A stretch of 64,000 nt of DNA from Saccoglossus kowalevskii (lineage: Eukaryota > Hemichordata > Enteropneusta > Harrimaniidae). Positions 11,365 to 20,934 of this stretch are shown here, one piece after another. How positions within the stretch are numbered: the first letter of the stretch is position 1; every line of letters starts with the position of its first letter. The notes below the pieces were generated by a model that made no database searches, had not been told where the DNA came from, and saw only the letters and a program-made list of their open reading frames with translations. The stretch covers positions 58,374-122,373 of the forward strand of contig NW_003130860.1 of assembly GCF_000003605.2 (NCBI RefSeq), given 5' to 3'. Both the position numbers and the translations under genes were made by a program.

Positions 11365-11618
11365 AAACTCCCAAAAAGGTGAAAATTAATTCCAGCTAAA
11401 ATAAAGTACTGTAGAATACTTTATTTTCGCTTGGAATTTATTTTTGCTGTTTTCGCTGAAGGGATGATTTCATGAAAATAAAATCCAGCGAATATACTTT
11501 TTTTCCTATATTTCACATTAAACTCATCAAAAATCAGTGAAAATAAATTCCATACAAAATGCCCAAAAAGCCTTTTCAGCGAAAATTAATTCCAACGAAA
11601 ATAAAGTATTCCACAGTA
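11365..11618. mobile_element. Palindromic TA-flanked MITE, copy 3, with a partial copy abutting it
   Basis: The full copy runs from TACTGTAGAATACTTTATT (11407) to GTATTCCACAGTA (11618), 212 bp. A right-arm fragment (11365-11412) sits directly before it and shares the TACTGT junction, as if one copy had inserted into or recombined with another. Confidence 0.85.
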
Positions 11619-12989
11619 TTCTTTTGATGAATGATCACACCTTTTCAACACACCTTCATCAACCAAACAGAACACAAGTTCAAATTACAATTAGATAACA
11701 AGACACTGATCAGACACCTTTATCTTCTCAATCAATGTTCCCACGACAACAAAACCACCTACAATACAGCTCTTTGTAACTATTGGTCTATTATGTCCAT
11801 CCAGTGGGTCTTTAAAGTTGTTTTTATCTGCAAAGGTCAGCCCTTCAACAAAGGTCAATAGAGCTAGATCACATACAGAGTGTACTGTTTGTTCTCAAGG
11901 CTGACAAGAATTTCCTGTATAAATTTAATGTCGATGACGTTATAAAAGTTTGACCCCACTTAAAGAAAGAAGAAAAAAAATATATTACATCTTGGAATCT
12001 CCTAGCAAAGTTCAGTGACCCTTTCATTCTCAATAGTTTTCTACTGCCACATTTTTTATGAGTTCTGTTTTTAAGTTCTGATTTCAAGTGAAATATATTT
12101 CAAAATTTTGGCGGGAAAAATGATGGTATTCAAAAAATAAACGAAGCATTTTAAATTATATCAACCATCATAAAAGATGATCTTTGCTCAGAAAAACGTC
12201 AAGACAACATTTAGTGATTTGAGTAGTTATTTCTCAAAATTAAATTATACAAATACAATACCTATGACTGAACCTGAACATACTCAATAAGGCAAATAAA
12301 ATTAATGGTGTGCAAACATACAGTGAGTACCAATTCCTGTCTCACAATGTGTGACAACAAATTCCCTGTCTCATTTTGTGTTACATTTGTTTTTTTTCTT
12401 TACGCCAACACAATAACATGTGATAGAGTAAAAGAGTAACAGATGTGAAAACATTATACTAACATAGTTATAAAATAATACTTACGTGCGCTTAAAAACA
12501 GGTGAGAACATGTTGCGTTGACATAAAAACACTTAGATATGGCAGAGTTGGGAGGGGGCAACACTGGGTAGCATTTGCAAAAGATGCAGTAAGTGCATTG
12601 GCATTTTAACTAAATTGATAGCCTTAGTTAACTGTATTAATGTTTATCTTATTGCACAGTAAGTAGGCTCGCAATGTGTGTTGAATTTTAAAGCAGTTTA
12701 GATAGTTGTATTGAACTGTAGACATAGTTTAAACTCAAAATAGATTCCAAAATACCGGTAGATCTCTAAAACAAGTTTAGCTCAATGTTCATATATTATT
12801 GAATTGTTATTATTGCTCGTTTGAAGAAGTACACACAAGACAGAGTATAAGGTCAAACGAAATATTGACTATCCATGATTCGTTGCCATTGTTCGCATTA
12901 CTCAGTGGTCACCATATTTACGCCTCCTGTACGAATTATCACTGTTAATGCAAGATTATGAGATCCTTACAACTTATGTCAATGTAAAT
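11619..12989. other. Intergenic stretch, no gene seen
   Basis: AT-rich. No exon, RNA gene or repeat with clear ends recognised. Confidence 0.4.
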
Positions 12990-13320
12990 TTTTCTAGTGA
13001 GAACACGGACTACTTTTTCTAGTGAGAACACGGACTACTTTTTCTAGTGAGAACACGGACTACTTTTTCTAGTGAGAACACAAACTACTTTTTCTAGTGA
13101 GAACACGGACTACTTTTTCGAGTGAGAACACGGACTACTTTTTCTAGTGAGAACACGGACTACTTTTTCGAGTGAGAACACGGACTACTTTTTCGAGTGA
13201 GAACACGGACTACTTTTTCTAGTGAGAACATGGACTACTTTTTCTAGTGAGAACACGGACTACTTTTTCGAGTGAGAACACGGACCACTTTTTCTAGTGA
13301 GAACATGGACTACTTTTTCA
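12990..13320 (+). repeat. Tandem array, 25-bp unit, 13 copies
   Basis: GAGAAC starts recur exactly every 25 bases from 12999 to 13299. The unit is GAGAACACGGACTAC followed by TTTTTCTAGT. Units vary at one site (CTAGT or CGAGT) and at ACGG/ATGG. The period is perfect with no insertions, which suggests recent amplification. It is a minisatellite, not a CRISPR array, because there are no unique spacers. Confidence 0.95.
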
Positions 13321-14616
13321 AAATGTACTATCCGACTACCTAGTTCTGTTTAATATATACATGACACAAACAATTGATGACTAAAAACATTCACCTATAC
13401 ATGAATGAATTACCCCCCCCCCCACACACACACACACCTGTATGGATGATTCCTTATCACCCATGTTAATGAGTGTTCTAATTGACAATCATCTAAGCCA
13501 ATCACAACGTCTCTTCATCTGACCTCTGATCGAGAAGACGTCGGCTGATTGTAGCAGCCGTTTTTTTTTTAATTCTACGACTAGTACGAGTTACTTTTTA
13601 AGTCTATTTACAACGACTACAAAAAACTCAAATTTCAACATGCAGCCATGTTGGGTCTGCAATGTGAGCTTTACCATGTTGACCTCATTATGCACGTATT
13701 TCCGCGCCCACCTCATTATAATATGTGCATCATGAATATTTAATAGCAATGAATTTCCTGCAAAATAAACCAGTCGGGGTGACTTCACGCTAACACTTTC
13801 ATTTCGCGAATTTTTTTATTTTATTAAAACTGAAAAAACAAACTAATCATCCCGACTCCGCCAGTCTACAAATTTGGTACAGAAAAACATTACTATTGCA
13901 TCTTAAAAAATGTCAGTTGAGTTGACGTATTTGAATAATTTAAAAGCAATGTTGGATTCCTCACTGAAACAACTTGTGATGTTGAGGATTAGAAGAAGAA
14001 CACTGTAGGTAATCAAGAACCCCCCTCCAAATGAAATGGATGATCCCTAATTGGTGGACACTTCTGCTAACCATACCAGTAAACCACTAATTGCACAGTA
14101 AATGGACTTCTACATATTTAATGGGGGCCATTATCAACTACCAATAGTCTGCTGGCATTGTAGTAGCAATAGACACTTCTTAAGTGCAATTAATTTCTTT
14201 ACATGTCCAGTTTATCCTGACATATAAGGCAATCAGAGTCACTCATCAATGAGCACAGGCCATAAAAACAAAACTTGCGTTTCACAGGCTTCTGTAATTT
14301 GAAATCCTTAACTCTGGAATTTATTCCCATCCAGTTCACTGGAGGGTTAAATTTGCCAAAATAAAAGAGAAATTAGCTTTTTATACATGGATTCATGCAA
14401 CAAATTACTGACTGAAGAGAATGGCAGGATGCAGAGACATTCAGACTGGATGTGAAAACGGCGATAGAATACAAACACATGCATTATATACGGATTTTGT
14501 ACTGCACTAAGTACTATTTTTGGTTGGCATGACAACACAGACATTGAGTAATATGTACATTTATAAAAAAGTAAAACAACATATTTTTAATCAGATTGGT
14601 ATATATTTTAGTGCTG
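13321..14616. other. Intergenic stretch, no gene seen
   Basis: A C run and short CA repeat lie near 13412-13437. No other feature recognised. Confidence 0.4.
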
Positions 14617-14800
14617 TACTGTAAGGTACTTTTATTTCAGTATTTTTTCTGAAGGGCTGGTCCAGTGAAATTAAAATCCAGCGAATATACTTTTTTCATA
14701 TATTTTACAGTCAACTCAACATACATCAGTGAAAATGAATTCCATACAAAACACACAAAAAAGCAAAATTAATTGCAGCTGAAAAAAGGATTTTAGAGTA
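14617..14800. mobile_element. Palindromic TA-flanked MITE, degenerate copy
   Basis: TACTGTAAGGTACTTTTATT at the left, then AAATCCAGCGAATATACTTTTTT and CAGTGAAAATGAATTCC, match the family. The right end is diverged. Confidence 0.7.
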
Positions 14801-15076
14801 AATCAAAATAGGGGAGGTTAACATCTTCCAATTCTGGTTAAATTATAACTATTAAGCAATTTGTTTTTCACCCCCCCCCCTTTTCATTATATGCCAGGAG
14901 TGCGGTTTTTATAAACAGGCACTAACGATTTTCTTTAATTATATCGTATCAGCCATGCTTGGGTAATAAAACTAGATGAAACTACGAAGTACCAAGTCGA
15001 TAAACTACATCCTTTCAGAAAAATATTTGCTTTTTTACTCCCGACAAAGAAACACAGGAAATGGATAAGTGCTTCA

Positions 15077-15322
15077 ATGATGTCGATATTAAGCAATTCA
15101 AACTCCTACATGCGATCTGAGATGGAAACCAAAACTGACAAATCACAGAGCTGTGTTAGTATCAATATTGTAAAAGTTACCGGTGACATTTTTATTAAAA
15201 ATTCACGCCACGCGACTTTCAAGAAAACTTTGCGACAAAACCTAGAAACATTGAAATATTTAGTTTACGATCGGACCACCGATGATGACCCAATTCTATC
15301 TAATCTGAAGACTGTGACCTAA
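15077..15322 (+). CDS. Unassigned 81-codon open frame, doubtful
   Basis: An open frame with mixed charged residues (KTDKSQSC, FKKTLRQNLE, DRTTDDDP). No family recognised, no signal peptide and no clear splice sites. A second frame starting at 15061 (MDKCFNDVDIKQF) overlaps its start and stops early, so a frameshifted relic is possible. It may equally be chance. Confidence 0.15.
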   Translation: MMSILSNSNSYMRSEMETKTDKSQSCVSINIVKVTGDIFIKNSRHATFKKTLRQNLETLKYLVYDRTTDDDPILSNLKTVT

Positions 15323-15455
15323 ATATACCGTACTGTATCGTAGGTCGTCTGAAACGGCGACCTAACAATTGGGAAACAAATGAATCCCGCTGAGAAATCA
15401 GTGGCAAGTCCAGCTGTAGTCAGCGCTTGTCCATACCTTCACGTACGTTACTTAC

Positions 15456-15652
15456 CCCCTTCTTGTTGTGAGATTTCGCATCGCCTGACCCGCTAACAAC
15501 CACTAGAATCACGGCAAAAGACAACAATCCCAAGAATACGCGAGCCTGTAAAAGACAAATAAGAGACACCGGTTAGCACCAAGTGAGACAACTGTAGTTG
15601 TTAGACTAATCAGTTGAGACATTACAGAAAAGAACGAAATTAAACGTACCAT
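15456..15652 (-). CDS. 5' end of a secreted-protein gene (signal-peptide exon), partial
   Basis: On the minus strand the start codon (15652-15650) is the last three bases of exon 1: CCAAG ATG, then the donor GTACGT. Exon 2 (15545-15456) is exactly 90 bases between a TTTACAG acceptor and a GTAAGT donor. It continues the frame as ARVFLGLLSFAVILVVVSG then SGDAKSHNKKG. Together they make a 31-residue start with one Arg, a long hydrophobic core and a small-residue cleavage region near SG-SG: a classical signal peptide followed by a basic mature N-terminus. Exon 2 is phase 0 at both ends. I found no convincing downstream exon at lower coordinates, so the protein family is unknown; a growth factor, peptide precursor or matrix protein would all fit. 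The 5' UTR probably reaches at least 15725. Confidence 0.5.
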
Positions 15653-16259
15653 CTTGGTATCAAGGAGTCCCAGTACTGTATTGTTGATCGCCGGACGATC
15701 CACAGACCCAATGCTGGTTTTAATATCACTTTGCTTCCTCCCTCCGGAAATACAATATAAAATAATAATTACTTAATGAAGGAATCAAATATATATTAAC
15801 TATTAAGACAAATACCCATATTATAATTTATAATTATCTTTATATAAAGTTGATAATTAAATAAAATTTTGTTTTGTTTATGGTTCACTTTAAAATCAAA
15901 CATGGACTAGGAGGACTGACATTAGATGGCACAACTCGCCTGAGGGCGCTCATATATCTGCAACGGTTCATTACCAAGAAAGCCGTGCCTGAAGTAAATG
16001 TTGTGGAATTCCAGCGCACCGGGGGACCGAAGATTGAAGGTGGAACAGGGGTCGCGGGAAAATAACACCAACTTTCTTTTTGTGCTTTATGCATAAACTG
16101 TTTACTCAATATTAAATTATGATTATCCTCCCGGTCGTCGTGGAGACAAGTTTACCCCCACGTTGACACTGTGACAACTGATTTGTCGTGTTATTGTTAT
16201 GCATAAGTACCGTCCGTCAACACATGCAACTTGAGTTCGTGTTAATTGTCGGCGAGTGC

Positions 16260-16292
16260 ATGTGTGGCTTGGTATTTGGAGTACTAGCACTA
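16260..16292 (+). CDS. Possible short first coding exon, very tentative
   Basis: ATG TGT GGC opens a hydrophobic 11-residue start (MCGLVFGVLAL) that runs straight into a GTAAGTGA donor. It points away from the signal-peptide exon at 15456-15652, about 600 bp away, so a divergent gene pair is conceivable. No further exon was identified. Confidence 0.15.
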
Positions 16293-16600
16293 GTAAGTGA
16301 TTTCTGGGACACTATGTGTTTATTAAACAGTAGAATAACACCACATATAATATGAATCTAGTGACTGTTTTACGGGAGTTGTGTCCAATTTCAGAAACTA
16401 GTAATGCAGTCCGTTGATCGTTTTCACTGGGTAGTCGGGTTTCTGACAGCTGCTCTATCAAATCGGGGTTGTTTAGACCACTTCGCTTACAATATTTAGA
16501 AGTTTACGTTTCAGTAAAGGACCTACACACCATGTCAGAGCGTACTTGGATCATTTAATAATCATGTACAAGTGCAGTTAAATGCTCCATACTTAGTTAA

Positions 16601-16946
16601 TTGAAGTTCTTTGATGCTTGCCGAATGCTTCATTGGATTCTGACTCTCAGTTCAATGATAGTTCACCTAATTCTTTTCTACAGTCTACATTTGTGGAGAA
16701 TTGATTCAATCCTAGAATATGTCTACAAAATTTCAGATGTTTTTTTTTTTCAATTGTTGTTGTGTCCCACTTATTATTTTCTAGAATTTCAAAACACCGT
16801 GTATCTGATCCGTATAATAATATTGGTTTTAAACAAGTCCTAAATAGGTGTATTAGGTGTTTTGCAGTCAATTCCTTTGGTATTGGTTTTAACATTGTAT
16901 ACATAGACCTGGTGGCTTTGTCTGCCAAGTTATTTTATTGTGTCAC
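16601..16946 (-). pseudogene. Non-LTR retrotransposon (LINE) relic, C-terminal part of the ORF2 reverse-transcriptase protein
   Basis: The minus-strand translation contains LADKATRSMYTMLK, then LFRTCLKPILLYGSD, then KFCRHILGL and CRKELGELSL. This is the order found just after the RT palm in many metazoan LINE ORF2 proteins (a helix 'KA..AMYSL', 'LFD..VKPILTYGSE.W', 'KFCK.ILGV...N.A.RGELG'). An in-frame stop lies just upstream and the frame ends soon after the last motif. The endonuclease and catalytic RT motifs are absent, so this is a dead fragment. Confidence 0.8.
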
Positions 16947-17850
16947 TAATTTGCCATTAGTCTAAGATTGTATAGTTACACCATGGACATACTAACACCG
17001 TGCAGTGAAATTGGAAGATATAATATTTTTTCACGTGATGTACACAGCCATTTTAATGACGACATGGCGCTTCCAATTACGTTGATCTTGTTGTATCGTG
17101 TTTTATCTCACCGTCTCTCAACGGTTGAGGGTCGGTGTTTATCTGTATGTTTGTTGGTAAGACCGTAACGTCCATGGTCAGACAAGGATTGAAGTGGATT
17201 TTAACACATTATAACACCAAAAGTAAACATTCTCGAGTGTTTTTTAATCCTCTTAACTCAGTGGTTCATCTTGTGTTAATGCGTCCATGGTTACGCTATA
17301 GACCTTATGGTCCATGATTACACCATAGACCTTGTTCAAATTATTGCGTTTACTAAATAATTTGGGTATTTTAGTTTGATTACTTGCTTTAAAAAAAGTA
17401 GAAAATTTGAATTTTTTAAACTATTTGGAAACGTGTATTACATATTCATGACCGTCGCTTCAGTAGTCACGCAGAGAAACTCACGCGTTTTGCGCGATTT
17501 CACAAGTGCGGCCGACAGTACAAATAAACAGATGGTTGTTTATTCGTTAATAGGATTGTGAGATTATTTGGAGGATTGTAACCCAGGTTAAAACAAAAAA
17601 AAATGATGTAGTTGCCTGTCCCTCTCTTTCTAAGGTCTATGATTACACTAAGATAGCTATATGAGAGAACACAATTCACGTGCGGATTTAGGGGAGGCGC
17701 GCCAGCCCCCCCCCTTCAGCCCGCAAAAAATGAAAAATCGATTGACAAACCCAGCCCACGTCAATAAGAGCGTCCTTCTTACCGAATTTCTGGGTCCGCC
17801 AGTGCAATTACACGTAATGTGATGGAATGTAAATGTGTCACTATTTCTCA
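16947..17850. other. Intergenic stretch with short related motifs, no gene seen
   Basis: TCCATGGTTAC-like motifs and their inverse recur at 16973-16988, 17171-17181, 17283-17293 and 17310-17335, with AAGGTCTATGATTACAC at 17631. They look like ends of small diverged repeats. Confidence 0.4.
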
Positions 17851-18196
17851 AGCGCCCTTTTTTAGCTCCGCTGTCGACTTTGTCGAGCGAAGCTTATCAT
17901 ATGAATGATTGTCCGTCGTCGTCGTNNNNNNNNNNNNNNNNNNNNNNNNNNNNNNNNNNNNNNNNNNNNNNNNNNNNNNNNNNNNNNNNNNNNNNNNNNN
18001 NNNNNNNNNNNNNNNNNNNNNNNNNNNNNNNNNNNNNTCGATTCTTTAATTTTGGTGAATATTTTTGTCATTTTTGGTAGAAAGTGATATTTTCGACTTC
18101 TTGTTAAAAACTGCTTTGATACTATACATATGGTTCATTTTCTAATGATGTCTTCAGTTCTTTAATTGAAATGTGCATTGCTACTAGCGGAGCTAT
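17851..18196 (+). mobile_element. MITE with AGCTCCGC ends, copy 1 (contains gap)
   Basis: It begins AGCGCCC, T-run, AGCTCCGCTGTCGACTT and ends CTAGCGGAGCTATCT, giving short inverted ends. It matches the reverse complement of 37504-37865 at both sides of the gap, for example TTTTTGTCATTTTTGGTA and CAGTTCTTTAATTGAAATGT. The N run 17926-18037 lies inside it. Confidence 0.85.
17926..18037. other. Assembly gap (112 N)
   Basis: Unsequenced bases inside a MITE. The sister copy at 37504-37865 has about 125 bases between the matching flanks, close to the stated gap length. Confidence 0.99.
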
Positions 18197-18770
18197 CTCA
18201 GCCGATAGGCTGCTTGTTTAATAATTATAATTTTGGTTTGCAATAAATTTACTTCGAGTTTTCATTTTTGGCAACATTTCTTTGAAATGTTCATTGAATG
18301 CTGTAGACCTTTATTTGTTTGTGATATTAAGATAATATTTTCTGCATAAAACAGAGAATTAACTTTATTATTATTTTGTTGAACATGATTGATTGCGTGG
18401 AATCATCTTTCAGTGAATTAGTTAGATCATTGACATAATTATTGAAGAACACGTGACTCATATCAAATTTTACACCTGTATGTAGTTTGCTCACTATTCG
18501 TATTATGTAGTCGTGATATTTTATTTATTCTATGTTTTTTTTTCGACTTTCAAAAATAAATGTAACTATCACACTGGGGATCTGTCAAATCTACTTCGTT
18601 AGATCTTCTTGTTTCAAATTCATACAAAGAGAGATAAGGCGGAGATGATGGGGTCTGGGTTTTGAAATACAATTCTTTGTCACAAAATAATGGCTCATCA
18701 ATGGTGTTAACAAGTAGTGAATTCCCATGCCGAAAAAAATCTCTGTAAACGTTTAACACGCCAAGAAAAA

Positions 18771-18808
18771 CAAAACAAAACAAAACAAAACAAAACAAAA
18801 CAAAACAA
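18771..18808 (+). repeat. (CAAAA)n microsatellite
   Basis: About seven and a half pure CAAAA units. On the minus strand it reads as a Phe/Cys/Leu/Val-rich frame, which is an artefact. Confidence 0.95.
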
Positions 18809-18920
18809 CCAGCAGTATTTTGATAACATCTTACGATTACGAATAGACTAGACACCGTCTATTATGAGACTAGTGAATCGGTGTGAAGAGCTGTGGATGA
18901 GTCTTGCGCACGGGTCAGTC

Positions 18921-18930
18921 TGCGCATGCG
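18921..18930. promoter_or_regulatory. NRF-1-like palindromic site
   Basis: TGCGCATGCG matches the core of the NRF-1 consensus (YGCGCAYGCGCR). A second identical decamer is at 19461. NRF-1 commonly acts on nuclear genes for mitochondrial proteins; MRPL37 starts about 1.9 kb downstream, which is far for a promoter site. Confidence 0.35.
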
Positions 18931-19460
18931 AGTTCCCATGGTAATGTTCTGAAGTCATGGAGACAACCAGTGATGTCATGGGATTGTTTTCCGTCTACGT
19001 ATTACGTAGCAATTCACCAGGCCAGTCTTGAGTGCACTGGGAAGTCACTCTGAATGACTGGATTCCAGATTAAATTACAAATTAATTATAGCTATATACA
19101 ACTTTAACGAACTTGACTTAATGTATGAATTCGCAAAATACATAGCTAAAGTGCCAACAAACTCATTGTATACTGTATTTTAAATTACCTACATCTTTAA
19201 TTAGTAAAATTACAGATTAGCTAAAATAGTTTTACAGTATATTGCAATGGATTGATTTTGTGTTCACAGTAAAGAACGCTAGTAGTCGCACAACGTCTTC
19301 AATATGAAACATAGATAAATAGACAGCACGAGAAAACCGAATATATTGCTTGTTCACACGATATTCAAACACGCGCTGCGCCACGAACATTTGCTAAAAA
19401 CAGGGTGAAAATATATATTATCACAATATTCTGTTTCAAAAATGTTGGGGAGTCGTCATC

Positions 19461-19472
19461 TGCGCATGCGCC
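19461..19472. promoter_or_regulatory. NRF-1-like palindromic site
   Basis: TGCGCATGCGCC is a full match to the NRF-1 core, about 1.3 kb before the MRPL37 start codon. Binding is inferred from the motif only. Confidence 0.4.
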
Positions 19473-19639
19473 ATACTGTCATAGCGTATCATTTTTTTAT
19501 AAACGCGCGTCTACCCATGAGCCTTCGCGTTTTTTAGCGTGCGTTGACAACCCGATACAAATCGTGGTCTTAAAGAAAGCAAATAACACCGAATAAACGG
19601 CAAGGTAAAGACTATGTCTAATTATAGTAAATACGTACT

Positions 19640-19712
19640 GCGTGCGTGACTCGAACCGGCGCTCGCGTACGGCACCTAATCGCCTAGCTTCACGCCACTA
19701 CACGTCTTCCCC
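19640..19712 (-). repeat. tRNA-like sequence, possible SINE head
   Basis: On the minus strand TGGCGTGAAGCTAGG resembles a Pol III A box, and GGTTCGAGTC about 41 bases later is a near-perfect B box, at tRNA-like spacing. The T stem and acceptor stem do not pair properly, so it is not a functional tRNA. A tRNA-derived SINE head or a tRNA pseudogene fits best. Confidence 0.4.
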
Positions 19713-20587
19713 TCGGCCAAGAATGTTATGGCTAGAGTTTAAAACAAAAATTGCAAGCATTGTTTTACTTTGTTTGTTTTACAGATACAGTATTATCATA
19801 TTTATCTATAAAGGTATCCCAATGTTACCTTTTTTTCTCACATATGATCTTATATATCAAATTCGCAAAATATATATGAAAGAATTCAAAGTTTTCACGG
19901 AACTGTATTAAGCAACCTCAAAACATCTGGGGTACATTTACATTGACTTGATAATTGCTCAGTATATATATGGCGTAAATGTTAGCAAAAAATATTGCAC
20001 TGTGTGGCTTGTAGTCAAGTTCCGAAAACTAGTCTTCCAGATGACGCTTATATACACCCTTACCGCAACATTATTAGTATATAAAAAAAGAACATGCTTT
20101 GTCTAAAGACTTTTGAAAGCTGTTGGTAATATTAACAGCAAGATATAGTAAACGTAATTATTATAATGACTTGTTATTGCTCGTACAAATTACTCGATAC
20201 ACGTCGTTACATTGGGTAAAAGCGACAATGTAACAATTTACAACCCAGGTAAAAAATGACGGCGCTATTGCACAAATCATATTTGGTGAGATGTCAAACC
20301 CGGATCGTGTTTGAAATAATAATATTACGACACTCTCTATAACTAACTACTATAAGGAATATATTTTCGAAAATGTACGATATAGGAAAATATAAAAGTT
20401 AAAAAAGAAGAGAGAAGTTCCTGGAAATGTCGAGAATAACCTTAAAATGGTATTTTTATGCTCCAGCAGGGTTAGATGTGTTTGTACATGAGTTCTTCAA
20501 CGTTTACTGAAGACAGGTGCGGGGCCCGGGACCGCGCTACATTTTCGCGGAGTAGTGCGCCCTCTGGTGTTTAAACACACACGATTT

Positions 20588-20599
20588 AAGATGGCTGCC
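20588..20599 (+). promoter_or_regulatory. YY1-like site in the MRPL37 promoter or 5' UTR
   Basis: AAGATGGCTGCC matches the YY1 consensus (AAGATGGCGGC) and lies 190 bp before the MRPL37 start codon. Such elements near the transcription start are common in TATA-less genes for mitochondrial and ribosomal proteins. No TATA box is evident here. Confidence 0.4.
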
Positions 20600-20788
20600 T
20601 CCATGTGAACTTTGTGGAAACGTGCAAGTTTGATCATTTGACTGTTTCCGACTTTCCTGTGCACCTAGTCTTCTATTTATGAGGTCAACTAATCCCGTAA
20701 AGCAGGAACTTTATTCTCGACCTGTCACCGGCGATTGCAAAACGTTTACGAACTTGTAACACTTGTGTTTTGATTTATTCGTGGAATA

Positions 20789-20934
20789 ATGGAGGCGCAT
20801 ATCTGCAGACTACATTCTCTTGTGAAGCTGCCCCGTACAGTAATAACTCAAATTCGTCATTATAAACCACGTAAAATAGAAGAAATCCGCACGAGAAAAA
20901 TACGAAATCCGAGTGTATCCCAGATGAACGCCAG
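20789..20934 (+). CDS. MRPL37: MRPL37 exon 1
   Basis: Codes residues 1-48 and two bases of codon 49. It carries the basic presumed mitochondrial presequence (MEAHICRLHSLVKLPR then further Arg/Lys). Donor GTAAAC. Confidence 0.85.

Larger units (their letters stand above)
18197..20580. other. Intergenic stretch upstream of MRPL37
   Basis: No exon recognised. It holds a CAAAA microsatellite, two NRF-1-like sites and a tRNA-like segment, listed separately. The interval 18880-19040 is richer in GC than its surroundings. Confidence 0.4.

Noticed and set aside
12990-13320. Regular short repeats resembling a CRISPR array
   Set aside because: The units are directly head to tail with a 25-bp period and no unique spacers, in an intron-containing animal genome.
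19640-19712. Functional tRNA gene on the minus strand
   Set aside because: A and B boxes are present but the T stem and acceptor stem do not pair.
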